Shown here piece after piece: positions 41,601 through 54,290 of a DNA stretch of 64,000 nucleotides. Every line of letters begins with the position of its first letter. Within the stretch, counting starts at the first letter, position 1. Source of the stretch: Clitopilus passeckerianus (taxonomy: Eukaryota; Basidiomycota; Agaricomycetes; Agaricales; Entolomataceae); NCBI GenBank assembly GCA_944990035.1, contig CALYLX010000126.1, forward strand, positions 3,036,798 through 3,100,797, read 5' to 3'. The position numbers and the translations under genes were made by a program. The notes under the pieces are model-generated. The model ran no database searches. It was not told the origin of the DNA and saw only the letters and a program-made list of their open reading frames with translations.

Positions 41601-42265
41601 ATGGGTTTTCCGTTGTCAAAGCAATATTGGATCACGAACCACAGGAGCTGTACTTCAGCAATTCCTGGGGGGAGACTCCGCTCGCGGCAGCACTTTATGC
41701 CGGGAACTGGGTTGGCGCCGACTTTCTGCTTGGCCTAGACCCATTGATGATCAACTTCAAGATTGATCATCCATCTGGGGAAACGTTGCTCATGCGTATT
41801 TCTGCGGAAAGAGACGCGGAGGTAGTAAAATGCCTTGTCCAAAGGAACGCGGACATTCATGTGAAGGATCATTACGGCAGAACATCCATAACTCACGCAG
41901 TCATGCCTAAGTCCAGCGCCAATCCCATCCATGTTTTGCAGTACCTCCTAGAATGTGGTGCAGCGATCGACACAAACGACGTGGATGGACGTACCCCAGT
42001 CACGGTGGCAACAGCGGAGTGCGTGGCACTACTAGACAGGGATATTGGAGGACCAGGTGTAATTCCGGACCATGTTATGTCGATAGTAAAGGCAACGTGG
42101 GCCGGGATCTACTTCCTGTTGGAACATGGTGCGGACCTGCTCACACCTGGTTTTGACGGTTTGACCGCCCTCAACCACGCGAAAATGGCGAAAAATCCAT
42201 GGATGGCGGACCAGATGGAACTCTACCTCACGGATGGACGCGCTATTCGCTGTCGCAAGACATAG
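38618..42265 (+). CDS. NACHT-ankyrin NLR-type protein (STAND NTPase), possible in-frame stop
   Basis: NOD-like receptor architecture used in fungal self/non-self recognition. The N-terminal module of about 85 residues (from MDKTILEEYPW, 38711; YLIGKNCERLFSQDDNVRKV) is unknown to me. Introns GTACGCC...TCGTCAG and GTGAGAAC...CCATAG then give TYSEAASDRPTGLGDIGM and GCNLTEINHNK. The NACHT part: IKNWLCQVDPGQNHKNLLSA, Walker A AGVGKTFISS (assembled across two introns), Walker B HLILDALDEYS, sensor region LMVTSRYL, and winged-helix-like ALLWIGCAQRPLTVPEIQQAI ending FIHQTLQEYFDS. The C-terminal half (about 41.0-42.2 kb) has roughly eight ankyrin-like repeats (YGLHWAAALNLPQVLDLYI, TPLMYALMGGHVSVVNRLL, GDTALHIALRE, IHVLQYLLECGAAIDTNDVD). 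The exon join at 39191-39241 is in phase but reads through a TAG just before EEAIKNWL, so this copy may be non-functional or split. Confidence 0.8.
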
Positions 42266-42673
42266 TAATCGTTTCGTTTTGACTCTAGATTCAGTCGACA
42301 TTGATAAGAATATACTTAGTGATGACATAGTGCAGTCACTTGAACAGGCAGATCGGCAAAGGACCAGCGAAACTCACTTCCCTAGCAGTGCTCAACTTCC
42401 TGGCAGTGTCGTCGTGCAGGTTACTCAGAGGTTCACAATCAGGTAGGGCGTAAACAATTCCCTTCTGCAATCCTGAATCGTCGGGGCGGGTAGCGGGTTC
42501 GGTTGCGAGCAATTAGACATAAGGTAGTTGACATGCCTAAACCCCCAAGCACGAGTACGAGACACTGCTTACGGGAGACTAGTTGAGATCATCGTGAATG
42601 TGAATGGATTCTCTCGTTGATACACGTATGGATATACAAAATGTGACATAAATTACTCCTAGCCCACAACCGC

Positions 42674-44080
42674 TCAATGCTCGCTAACGAACACAGCAGC
42701 CATACCCATTCCGCTACCAATACACATGCTCGTCACGAACACGCGGGAGCCGTACTGCTTGGCGATGTTGAGGCCAGTAGCCACTTGACGAGCACCAGCT
42801 GCGAAGGAAATATCAGTATAGGTAGACAAAGTGGATGATATAGAAATGACGTACTGCAGCCAAGAGGGTGGCCGAGAGCGATGGCGCCACCATGGGGGTT
42901 GACCTTGTCCTCGGAAATGCCGAGCTGGCGGACGCTGTAGAGCGCCTGGCTGGCGAAGGCCTCGTTGATTTCGTAAAAGTCGATATCGGATGTTGTGAGG
43001 CCGGTCTTCTCAAGGACCTGTTACGACAAATTAGATCAGGAAGAATCCCAGGAATGAATAAGGAGGACTACGAACCTTGGGAATAGCGTATGCAGGACCG
43101 ACACCCATGATCCTGGGAGGAACACCGACAGCGGCAGCAGCGACGTACTTGCCAACGATAGGGAGTCCCAATCGCTTAGCCGTCGATCTCCTGGCGAGGA
43201 GGACAGCAGCAGCACCATCAGACACCTGGGAGGCGTTACCAGCGTGGGTTGTGCCGTCGTCCTTGAACGCAGGCTTGAGCTTGGTCAAGCTCTCAGCAGT
43301 GACGCCCTCCCTGATACCATCGTCCCAGTCAACAACGATCTCCTTCTCCTGATCGGTCTTGGGGTCGACGACCTTGGCCTTGACGGGGAGGATTTCGTCC
43401 TTGAATTTGCCGGCTTTGAGAGCGGCGGCGGCTTTTTGGAAGGAGCGGGCAGCGAAGGCGTCTTGGTCCTTGCGGGAGACGTTGAAGTCGGAGGCGACAT
43501 TTTCGGAGGTGATGCCCATGGGGAGGCGGCAGTCTTCGGCAGCGTCGTTGGTGAGGACTTCTTCAGAGAATTCTGAAGGCATTGCACCGGGACCATATCC
43601 CTTAGTCATGGATTCGACACCAGCGCCTATAAATAGAAAAGGTCATTAGAAGGAGGGATTGGCAGAACGAGTAAGGAGATACGTACCAATACCGATGTCA
43701 ATCTGACCAGTCAAGATCTGGTTGGCGATCTGGTTGACTGCGCTCAAACCAGATGAACACTGTCGGTTGACGGTGTTAATGGAAGTCTCAGCAGGGATAC
43801 CTGCATGAAGAGCGGCCATACGAGCAGCTGTAGCTCCTCCGCCAGCGGGGAGGACGTTGCCGACAGAGATATCCTCAATCAACTTGGGATCAAGGCCGGA
43901 TTTCTGGTAAACGGCGCGAAGGACATGGGAAAGGAGAAGTTCAGGGTGGGTGTCCTTGAAGCCGCCTTTCCTTGCCTTGGTGATGGCTGTTCGGAGGGCG
44001 CAGACGATAACGACGTCGTTGTCGTTCTTTTGTAGGATCTTGGCCTTTGCTGGCGACGACGATGAGCTTGCAAGTGACAT
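42674..44080 (-). CDS. 3-ketoacyl-CoA thiolase, copy 2
   Basis: Paralogue of the gene at 26803-28191, with the same exon pattern and very similar protein. Start [17 protein letters not shown] (an upstream in-frame ATG at 44161 gives a poor leader). Catalytic Cys in [35 protein letters not shown], the His motif just before the end of exon (GHPLG near 42870), second Cys in [15 protein letters not shown], end FVSEH. It acts in beta-oxidation like copy 1. Neither copy shows a clear PTS1 or PTS2; the two differ in the last residue (SEL and SEH). The codon pattern of copy 2 is more GC-rich at third positions in 43.1-43.6 kb, which may mean higher expression. Intact frame in all exons. Confidence 0.92.
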
Positions 44081-45714
44081 GGTGGTTGGAGGACGAAGGA
44101 GTACGAATCTGCTCTTGTTGCGACCCGAGTTGTCGATATAAACGCTGGCCAGGGAAATCACATGTTTGTTTACACTTGACGGTTATGGTAAACTTCACCG
44201 GCGACCTTGATTCCCCGATCGCCGTTACTCAGCTCGGCCAGGCGCTGCTGCTCCCCGGCTGGTCCTCTTGCTCATGATAAAGGCGGGGACTTGTCGATTT
44301 CAGCGTCGTCTGCTTGCTCAATCACGCTGACCATGCATTCTCGACCATCTCGTCAATTGCCGAACTTTCCTGGACTCTATCCTTCCATTGTTCTCCGGAT
44401 CTCCGCTCTTAACTTGCAATCTGGGAGGGATACAGTCGAAAGTTCAGTCTTGTTATATATGCAAACATTAAAGTAAAGGAAGCATCATACCCAAAGGAAT
44501 CAGAACGGAGCGAGGATGAACCTAGTCGCGGTATGGGCGGGGCACGTAGCGCAGCAGAGGGCTAAATGAGCAGTAGTGATGGGCTGGGAGATCGGGCTGG
44601 ATTCGGAATAGCGAGAGTATGGTGGATTCAGAGATATATGGTGCCTGAAGTGTCAATATTTCGAAGTATATTCCCTGGGTTCTCATCCGAGAGCAGCTGA
44701 ATTCACCGCTATGGGTAGGACTGGACGGAATCTTTGGCCAGTTCGGTCCAAACGCATTCGCAGTTCCCCAAGTCCAAGACTGTATTCCATCTGTGTCCAT
44801 CTTCGGACGGCCTCAACTTTGCCTTGATGGAAGGCTATTCTGCTTATGGCATTTACAGATGCCATTTATGGCTATTATTACACAGATATTCTACTATACC
44901 GTGTATTTCCGCTCCTCTATTCCATATCCGTATCTAGTTGATGACTGGGCTTCGGGCTTTAGTTGTTCGTCCGTTATCTTAGAACCTTCTCGGACTGAGG
45001 GTCGACAAAAAGACGTCATGGGCCAATCATGGACCGAAGTGCTTGGGCCTAGCTGGAAATAGGTAGCTGGCACAAACCACGGTAAATTATTACAACGTTT
45101 AATTGGAGTCCGCCTCGTTCCACGGAGCGAGGATATGAGCGTCATAGCTGTAGATCCGTGCGTTTAAGTTTGGGGTCAGCTGCCGCGTTTAATGCCCATT
45201 GAGGAAAGGCGGGTGGACTAGAATGTTCTGGTACTTTGCTGTTGACTCACAAACGTGGGTCATTCTAGATAACATTCTAAGCCGAGTATTCTGTCGAGTA
45301 AGGCGCCGAACGCGATAAAGAAAGCTGTTTGTCCCTCAGAAACGCCGAACGGAGGCGCAGTGCAGATGGAGGATTGTTGATGGATGATCGGAGGTGTCCA
45401 AATCCGGCATAGGCGGGGATGATAACAAGACTGAATCCGGCAATCGTTGGGGTTTCCTTCGTTGCACGCCGATACTCGTGTCAACCATTTCGCATTCCAA
45501 GCTTACACTCAAACCACCATCTTTAACGACATCGACATACTAGATTATCATACATTCTGCGCTAGTCATCGTTGCATTTGGTTACAACGACACTTTTGGC
45601 ATAGCGCCCCTTTATACGTGCCTTACGACAGCTCACTGACTCACTGACTCATCGACTCGCTCTCTGCTTGCAACTGCTTACACTTTCGGACATTGTACTA
45701 TAAACTCTCGTTTA
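44081..45714. other. Intergenic stretch (1.6 kb) between divergent genes
   Basis: Promoter region for thiolase copy 2 and the BCAS3-like gene. Overlapping open frames on both strands at 44.5-45.1 kb lack domains. A short TCACTGACTCA-type direct repeat lies near 45632-45650, about 70 bp before the BCAS3-like start. Confidence 0.4.
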
Positions 45715-48700
45715 ATGCCCCCCAAGTCTCGGAAGAATGCAAAATCCAGCAAATCCGAGCAGAAGATATCACAGCAAAGCACCCCAGCCTCAAGCCCATT
45801 TCCATCCGCACCAGTTCAATTGCCTGGCGACTCGGAGGCCAGACACGAGGTTCTGACAGGAGATATTGGTGGAAAGGAGGATAGGATGCTTGTGAAATTC
45901 GACACCGGGGAGTTGGAGGAGCGGGCGGCAGCACCAGCGTATGTTCATTTCCTTTGATCATGCACACGTTCTTCGGAATCCACACCTTTTACACCCACGT
46001 TTTCACTCCAAATTTCCTATCATAACCTCTTTCTTGACTTCCGTTGACGCCAGTATACAATTTATCCTTGTTTCCTTTGACGTTACAATTGCCCCTATCT
46101 TTTCGTTGCTTCTTTAATCTTCGCATTTCCGCCTGAACACGCAATCTGACGTATCACACAGGATTTATTCGCTTCCGACCAGCTCCAGATGGCCAACGAA
46201 CGCAAGTCTGGACGCCGATCAGAAGGCCTCTGCTGACCTCGTTTCGTTCGACTCTGACGAACCGGGTGATGCTGGTGTTATATCACCTGCCTTTGGCTCC
46301 CCAGCTCTCCCGGTACCTCCTCCCCGCAACCAAACCCCGCCATTTCCCTCTGCCCAGGAGGACGAACCCGCAGCAGCAACAGCACCCATCGCAGCTCAAC
46401 CTGTGCCGTCATCGCCTCCGGTCATTTCCTCCCTCAGTGCTTCGCTCAAGCAACATACCCAAACGCCTCCCTTCTCGCCTGGAGGTCGTACAGCGGCTGT
46501 TCCAGCGCCATCTCCTCCCCGTTCCCCACCGATCCCGAACATATCGGTCAAATACCCTTCAAGGCCGGTTTCCCCGCCAACTCCGATAGTTTCTAAACGC
46601 TATCCTGCTCCGGCCCAGCTTACGAGGCTGGATGGGACAACTGCGCCTCCCGTTGCTGCCGTTGTGGATCTGGGAACTGCACGGCGTGGTAGCGTGTCTT
46701 CTGGTGTACGCAAGGATGAAGCAGCACGGCCTGCACCTACGAGGACTGAGGGCCGGTTGGAGGTTGTGACGGCTGACGAGCAGGAAGTTGGTCCGTCAAA
46801 GGTTCGCAGTGGATCCCATCGTGTTCTCTGGTCGCGGTGGGATACTGTTCAGAATCACCGAGGGTTAGTTTTCTTCGCTCCATAATCGACCAAGCTGATC
46901 TTTCTTTTTCCTTTAGATCATCAATCGCCAAACTCCTCTTCGTTGGGTACAAAGACCCTGCGTCCTTGTGTATCTGGGACTGCACGAAGCTGGACTCGAT
47001 GGTGGAGATTCTCCGTATTGACGTCGGGAGCCTCATTGAGGATTCTGGAGAATGGGCTATCTGCCATTCTGGCGTCCTTCCTGACGTCCCTCGGGTAGGA
47101 GGGGAACTACCGAACGATCGACCACTTGTTGGTATTCTAATTGGGTACGTCATTGCTCTTATTATGGGGAATCCGTTGTTAATGATACTTCACTTAGACC
47201 TGAAGGGGAATCTTCGAGCGCAGGGAAGCTTCTGGTCTACTCGCTCTCCGCCAAGAAGATTGTAAACAAGATCAATATCGAGGGTACCGGAAAGGTGGAC
47301 AAGTTCTTGGCAAGCTCGTCCTACATTGCCATCGTACGCACCCCGGATTCATGAAGCCTCCGAGTTTCCTAATCATATCGTACAGAGCACTACCTCGCCC
47401 CCTCAAATCCACGTTTACTCTTCTACCACCTTCAAGCGACACTACGTCATTGATTCCTCGCAAATTTCACCGTACGTTCCGTCTGCTGGGCAGTCGGTGT
47501 TACCACTTCATTCCAGCGCTGGAGCCGCTGTTCTTTCGAAGATCGCTGCCTACAGTCAGCTAGCTTCACCTGTCGTTTCTCAAGCACGATCAGGATTTCC
47601 CGAAAGGCGGTACGGCCATGGCTATGGTCGCAGTCTTGACGCTCAAGAGGCTGCCCGGATGCAAGGTCATGAAACCGTCAACCGAGATATCGTGGTTCAG
47701 GAGAATGTGAACCAATCGGATGAATACGAGGCATCATACTACGACAAACCACACCTTGCCCCCGTTTTCTCTCTTTCCCACCGCCTTATCGCTTTCGCTT
47801 CACCTCTGGCTGCTGCGTCACGATCTTCCACCCCTGCTGACTACTCGGCACCTTCAAGTTACAACGTTCGTGAAGGGAAGGGAACTGGGCTTGGAATGGG
47901 TTCTGGTCCTGTGGGTCTCCCTGGAAGTCAGGCTGAGCTCGGGAACGCAGCCTTGAGAGTCGGAGGCTCCGTATGGGGAGGGATGAGGACCCTTGGTGGT
48001 ATGGCTCTCTCGGCTGCGAAGAACCGAGTCGCTGGGAATGCAGTGGAGGCGACGAGGGTACCCGCTGTAGAGACGACTGGAAGGTTCTTCTCAAGGAGTG
48101 CACCAGAAGGCATTTCGAACGTGGTTGGTGGAGGAGAATGGGGAGGAGGAGAAAGAGGGGATGGCAAGGCGGGATCATCTCCAGGGGACGCATCCTCAAC
48201 GTTACCGTCAACTCCGGTGCATGGCGGCAATGAGTTGAGAAGCCAGATCGTCGTCATTGATCTGGCCAATGTGGAGAGCTCTTCTACTGGCCGCGTCACC
48301 GAATTTTCCTTGTCAAGGGAGAAGCAGCCTGCAACGATCGCTTTCTCTTCTGATGGATGTTCCCTCGCTGTGGCTCCTTACGACGGGCACACAATCAAGG
48401 TCTACCACCTCCGCCCTTCCCCCATTCCACGACCAATAACTCAACCATCCCTCGCGAGCTCGGACATAACACAGCCGTCGCCAGATAATGCATCGCCTCT
48501 CCACGTCTATAACCTTCGTCGCGGGAGGACGTCTGCCATAGTAGAGGGCATAGAATGGTCCGAAGATGGGAGATGGTTGGCTGTCTTGACGAGGAAGAGG
48601 ACTGGTCACATATTCGCTATCAATCCTTACGGCGGCAAGACGGATGTGAGAAGTCATACCGATGGAAGGATTCGAAACGTGGACGAACTGGTACGTTCAC

Positions 48701-50177
48701 CCCCATGCCCCCAACCCAACATATATCTTACTCTCTTATATTAGATTTCAATGCCAACGGACTTGTACCCTCTTCTTCGCATCCGTGCAGCAAATGTGGA
48801 TCAAGAGCAACTACTCCCATCGTTCTCGTTCGGTTATATCAACGCTTCGGATTATCTTCAGCCATCTTCGGTGGTTTCTCCTCCAAGAAGCGTAACATCG
48901 GATACAGGTTCCTCCCCTCCTCATTCGCCACATCCTCGACGTCGTGCACCCAATTACATCGATGGTCTCCTATTTGATCATATATCATCTTCGCTCAGCC
49001 TTCGGCGTATTTTCCTCGACCTGAAGGCAAGGGAACACAACTACAGCATTGCAGCTCCATCAGCATTTGGGACGAGTATTTCATTCCCCGGAATTGGAAC
49101 CCCTTCGCGCCTAAGCACATCATCTTCCTTCAAGAGCTCGAGCCCGTCGTCCGGTGGCATAGTCAGCCCCTCCCAGCATAGGCTTCATGGCCGATCTGCT
49201 AATGCCAGCCAACCCTCCGACATTCCTATGGAGCTGGCTACTAGCGAGCAAGTTGTCATGACATGGAACCTACGCCGACCATGGGATGGATCACAGCTGA
49301 GGAAATCCATTCGAATACCTCCTGGATCTGGTGGGCAAGATCTCCATCGAGCAGAGTAAGCTCTTTAATATCTGTCAGAAGCATAAGACTAACAGTCTGC
49401 GTTAGTTGGCTGGCGCTAGCCGAGTTGTCAACACATTCACGTTCAAAGACAACAATACCCCGGCCGATATACTTGTCTCACCAATTCCTTTTCCATACCC
49501 TAGGCGAGGATTATCACGCTCTTATTCGACGCTATCAGCTGGAGGTTATTGGGAACCATATTGAGGTTCGGAAGCAGGTTCAAGTTTCGGCGTATTCTGC
49601 CGGAGAGGGTGAATCATTTGTTGAAGGGTTTTCGTCACCCCACGACAACCGACATCGGACCGTATCTTCTTCATTTGACGAACCTTTGGCTTCGGCTTTG
49701 GGCGTCGACCTCGACCAACCTCACTCGCCCACCGTACTCCCCATGTATCCTAATGGCCCGGCCGCCAGAGGACCACCCCTTCGAAACTCCATTCCTATTC
49801 GTACTGTAACCGGGATCAGCGACAACGTGACTGGAAGAATACGTCGGGAGCTTCAGAAGGTCCGATCACCACGGCTGAAACCCAAGGCGGACGACCATTC
49901 TCCTTCCGTCCCGTTGGAATTTGACGAGGAGGACGAGGATTTTGTTAATCCACATTCGCGAGTAGGACCACCTTCCAAGCGATCTGCTCCACTGGATACT
50001 TCCGACGCACATACCATCAATATTCAAACACCAAGCTCAGATCAGCGGGTCGTGGATTTGTGGGGTGGCTGGAGTTCTACCGATCATCTTGCCGTCGCAG
50101 AGGCGGAGAAATATGACGATATCGATGTTTTGGGGCTTCTGGATGAGGAACGTGCCTCACGGAAAGACAGGAGATGA
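45715..50177 (+). CDS. BCAS3-like WD-repeat protein
   Basis: Large protein with the BCAS3/PROPPIN-like beta-propeller and C-terminal BCAS3 domain; the human homologue works with PHAF1 at phagophores in selective autophagy. The N-terminus is disordered and Pro/Ser-rich. Exon 1 ends LEERAAAPA, then an unusually long intron of about 220 nt reaches IYSLPTSSRWPTNASLDADQ. Propeller motifs: LLFVGYKDPASLCIWDC, KLLVYSLSAKKIVNKINI, PPQIHVYSSTTFKRHYVID, SQIVVIDLANVESSSTGRV, ATIAFSSDGCSLAVAPYDGHT-IKVYHL, VEGIEWSEDGRWLAVLTRKRT, TGHIFAINPYGGKTD. The BCAS3 domain near SHTDGRIRN and LIRRYQLEVIGN is followed by an acidic tail (EFDEEDEDFVNPHSR) and an end LGLLDEERASRKDRR. Frame changes near 49370-49410 and 49490-49560 are not all explained by introns. 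Confidence 0.8.
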
Positions 50178-50735
50178 GAGCTGCAGGTATATAATGGTCG
50201 TCTATCGGAGTATAATATACCTTCCTACCAATCTTATGTAGTAGTTAACCGGTGTGAAATATGATGTTGCTCAACGTTTACTTGTACGAAGAGTCCTTCC
50301 GAGTCATAGGTGTTTATGAGACCAAAGAAAGGAGGCGCAAGGCCAGGTGAAGATGGATTTGTTACGAGTAGATCACTGACAAAACATTCCAGACAGGGCT
50401 TTACGGAGGGAGAACTGTCGCTTCACGTCGTACAGCAGTAGACGAACTGCGAAACTTTCTATGCGTGTCAGGGTCGGATGCTTTTATAGGCCTGTAAACG
50501 GTGATCTCTAGCGGTCATGGTACTTAGGGTTTAAAGGAAATGCTACATTTGGGCAAGTTGGGAAATGGCAGGCCGTACCAAGACCCCGTACCTATATCAC
50601 TTTTGGCGGTCCCAGGCAGGGCCCTAGGCCAAACCTGAGGTACCTCAGGCTCGTCCCAGGCCTCAAGCGAGGTCCCTGGGCCAGCACCCAGCCCGTAGAT
50701 AGATTCCTAAATAGCCCATGTATTAGAAATCTACC
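50178..50735. other. Start of the gene-poor subtelomeric part
   Basis: 3' region of the BCAS3-like gene, then GC-rich sequence at 50580-50700 full of CCTAGG/CCAGGC-like words. No gene. Confidence 0.4.
50634..50649. repeat. 16-bp perfect palindrome
   Basis: CCTGAGGTACCTCAGG is a perfect dyad inside a GC-rich patch that also holds GGCCCTAGGCC and GGTCCCTGGGCC-like words. It could be the core of a degraded foldback element or a protein site. Nothing else supports a function. Confidence 0.5.
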
Positions 50736-50736
50736 C

Positions 50737-52310
50737 ATGGATTGCCTAAACGTCAAAATCATCGAAGTGGCGCATTATCCTAAGTTCCATCGCCTCATCA
50801 GCAAGTTCAGCCGCCGGAAACAACAAAAGATCACGCCATCAGTTCGTTGCCATGTCCAGAGAAAAGTGCCAACGCCGCCAAATGATCGAAGTCTGCTCAA
50901 GTTTCCGATTACTCATAATGGCGCAGGTAATCAGAAATATTCTCCATTTTTGTTGTGAATTAGAAAGGGTACGTTAGAGAATATAGTTAGAACCAGTTAA
51001 AGGAAGTGTTCACCGCATTAGTTGATCACCAAAGGTTCCCAGTGAATCACTTCTTTCGCAATACGCAATACGCGGGTAACTTGTTGGAATCATCGGGGTG
51101 GCGCATTCCCCAAGGTTCCGGCCTCCAACCCGCCAGTTCCGACGCCAGAAACAGTCGAAGATTACGCCATCAGTCGACTTCCATGGGCAGAACATGCCAA
51201 CGCCACCTAACGCCACGAAATGAACGACCTATTTTGAGATGGCCAAATATTCACACTGGCACACTCAACTACCAGGATACACCGGTTCTATGTTACGATA
51301 GAATGTAGGCGGTTTCGAAAACGGTTGTATGACGTGTTTACCGCCGTAATGCACTGGATAAGTCTTCAAGTGACTCAACCCGTAGTCAATACGCCGGTAA
51401 GTTGTCTGAATCATCAAAGCGGCGCATTCTCAAACTGCCCGCCACCAAGGAAGCAGTCTCAGCCTCCCGAATTGACGTGAGATCATTCCAGCAAAGGGTT
51501 GCTGCAATACATATCCGTTAATGCCGCCAAATGAATTCTCTGCATTGAGACGGCTGGAGATCTGTTGTGGCGCACTCAAGTAGATGTATCCGTGATTTTC
51601 ATTGTAGGATAGTGCGTAGACACATTCGAAAACAGTTGAAGTCGATTATGATAGGAGTATACCGGCGTAATCTATTATCTAAGTACTCCAGCGACTGAAC
51701 CAATAACCAATATACCAACAAGTTCTCTATGGCATCGATATTGCGCATCCCCAAACTTCCACCGCCAAGGAAGCAGTCTCAGCCTCCTTCAATGACGAGA
51801 AATCCTCCCATCAAATGTGTTTACACTGCCAAAGGAATTCTTCGCGTTGAGAAGGCTAAAGATTCATAGACGCGCATTACCTCATCTAGAAGAATATCAC
51901 CACGTCTATGTATCGAGTTTACTAATTACATCTTATTCGTTACAATAAATCTTCAGCGTACTCTTCCAATGATCCAACTGGTGCACCATACACGCCCAAG
52001 TGCTGTCAGCCCCTGAGATGGCGTATTCCACAAACTTCCGGGCCCCGGAAAGCAATCTCAGATGCTGGACGCTCAAGGCAATGACCCCATTAGAGTAACT
52101 CTACGTCTAGTTTCCGTTAATGCCGCCTAATTTGCCAATGTTACGAACAAATCTTTGAATTCACCATTGACGTGCTGCCACCCTACTGTAGGCAGTTATT
52201 TCCTCCTTAATCCTCCTCGTAAATGTTCCTAAATTCAATTTTATACTATGCCGGTGGTTCGCCTACATATTTGCTAGCTCTACAGTATGTTAAACGCTAA
52301 CTCAGAGCAT
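50737..52310. repeat. Degenerate tandem array, five units of about 320 bp
   Basis: The anchor word GCGCATT (GCGCATC or GCGTATT in the last two) occurs at 50770, 51101, 51422, 51743 and 52021, spaced 331, 321, 321 and 278 bp. Flanking words recur in order: AATCATC before the anchor, (A)AACTTCC and GGAAGCAGTCTCAG after it (units 3-5), GACGAGA/CATCA next, then CGCCAAATGA or CGCCTAATTTG, GTGGCGCACTC-like, and CCG(G)CGTAAT before the next anchor. Copies have diverged strongly by substitutions and small indels, so this is an old satellite-like array. Short open frames in it are not conserved between units, so it is not coding. Confidence 0.75.
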
Positions 52311-52533
52311 ACAACTTTGCTGTATTTTGAGCAGCAGAAGTGTCCATCAAACTTGTGGGAACGTCGCTGATGAACTGTGCAGACGCGTCAATCATCCTTC
52401 TCACCACCACCGCCGTTGACACACACCACCCTCTCCATTATTCTAGGAGAGGTGAAAACTATGGCAGCACCCTCAGGAAACGCAAGACTGGCAAGAAGAT
52501 ACCTCAAAAGATACCTCAAGCCGCGTCAAGATT

Positions 52534-52572
52534 GTGAAACAAGTCAGCCCCGGTTTGGCTGATCTGTTTCAC
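52534..52572. repeat. Short inverted repeat (16-nt arms, 7-nt loop)
   Basis: Arms GTGAAACAAGTCAGCC and GGCTGATCTGTTTCAC pair at 14 of 16 positions around the loop CCGGTTT. It may be a foldback end or a transcription-end hairpin; there is no gene ending here. Confidence 0.5.
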
Positions 52573-52739
52573 GATAACCAACAATTCGGGTTCTCGACAG
52601 CCCATCTCATAGCCGTTCCATACTTAGGAGGCACCAACAGAGTGCAGGTGAGGCACGATTGCCTCGGGGAGAACCGGTAAAGGCGGTACACCCAACAGTG
52701 TGTTACTGCGCCATTCTTTTCTACTAACACTAATTCATC

Positions 52740-53364
52740 TTTCATTTTTGTTTGTTCTTCTAGCCTTTTCCACCTACGAAGCACACACACGACGACCACC
52801 CTCTGCCTACCGCCATCCCAGATGGCGGTGCCTGCTCCAACGTCCAGAGGATAGCATCTGGCGGCTATCACCTGAGACGTCGTCAGGCCGTAGGCTTTCC
52901 TCCGCTCACAGAAATGCCAAGCCCAGATTACCACAGGAACAAGTTTCTAGGCCACTACTCGTGTGGCGCAGGGATAACGTACCGACATGTCTCCTAGGAG
53001 CAGCTCCCAGGACACTCGTCTCAACACAGCGGCATTCCCTCCTCGTCATACCTTTGAAGGTCACCACCTGCCCAAAACGTCCACCATCCTCTTTCAAACA
53101 AGAACGAGCTGACATCAACGGTGTGATGTTAGTTCGTTCCCATTTGTACGTGTCATCTTTCCTCTTGTATCACGCTCACTGCCACTCCCTATGAACACAG
53201 ATCCAAACGAGGTGGGACAGCAGCGTAGACGCTTCAGTGCCTACGCTGCTGAGGCAGGCTTCTGGGAAACCGCCATCCCAGATGTCTGCCTCTGGGGAAG
53301 AAATGACGACGGTGTCAAGGACATCGTTCATCGTTTGATTTTCTCTACTTCTGATATACTGTAG
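52740..53364 (+). pseudogene. Unrecognised gene fragment(s)
   Basis: Two protein-like stretches in different frames. About 52760-53000 reads HPLPTAIPDGGACSNVQRIA, SGGYHLRRRQAVGFPPLTEM, then FLGHYSCGAGITYRHVS and stop. An ATG at 53191 starts a 57-codon frame (VGQQRRRFSAYAAEAGFWET, AIPDVCLWGRNDDGVKDIVH) ending at 53362-53364. The shared (T)AIPD wording hints at related pieces. No family recognised; likely the remains of one gene or of a mobile element. Confidence 0.3.
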
Positions 53365-53768
53365 TCAGTAGAATTGATAATGATATTCTTTGCTGTCTTT
53401 CTACCAGCACGAGCGAGAGCGATACGAAAACAAGAAATGGCAGGCTCAGAAGTCTGACCACCATACCGGGTGCTACGAATTCCAAGTTGCCGGATCTCCC
53501 TATCAAACCGCCAACTCAGCCGCTAAACCCGGGATCCAGGGGAACGAGGCGGCCTCACGTTTTCCACAACTGCATTCGGAAAGGCAGGTTGAACCGCCAG
53601 TCTGGCGGCATTCTATAGGAGTAGGTAGCTGCTTAAGAGAGGGTTTGGGGCTTCAAAAAGCTTCGAAAAAGGCCGAGAAACGCCGCGACAGTAGACACGC
53701 ATATGTACCTATATTTTCGTACCATGAATACAGGGTGGATGTGGCACACGAGTCCGTCATAATAAGTG

Positions 53769-53920
53769 AATTGTATGGCCAGGAAGCCGCGACCACACAA
53801 GTGAGAAGTCGCGGTGGAATGATCCCTCAAACGCTCGGTTCATACGCTCAATTGTGTGACCAGAAAGCCGCGATAACACAAGTGAGCAGCTGCGGTGGAA
53901 CAATCCCTCAAATCGCCGCG
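53769..53920. repeat. 81-bp tandem duplication, two diverged copies
   Basis: Copies start at 53769 and 53850 with AATTGT(A/G)TG(G/A)CCAG. Both contain AAGCCGCGA, ACACAAGTGAG and GCGGTGGAA, then ATCCCTCAAA. As 81 is a multiple of three, an open frame (53390-53950) runs through both as a 27-residue repeat. I see no domain in that frame and do not call it a gene. Confidence 0.65.
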
Positions 53921-54290
53921 GTATCACACTTGTTCAGTGGCGGCATTTAACCGTTAACGATGGCGAATGCGCCAGAGATCAGATCACGTATGCAGCCAAA
54001 CGCGTCAAATAAATGTGAACGGTCAGAGACAGGGAATATATCATACAACGTTTTGACCGGCCATGCTACTAAGGTACATGATACAGCTTCTCTAGTTACA
54101 CAGATTTATATTAGATATGGATCCCTATAACCATGCTACCCAAGATGGCGTACCCCATTCCTCTTGGCGCCAAGCCTTGGCCTTCCATAAGTAGAGGAAT
54201 CCTGCAAATATAATATCAACTTTAATGATTTCTTTTTGAGGACCTGTTTTTTTTCTTCGAAAAATTATCAATTTCTTTTGTTCAAAACAC

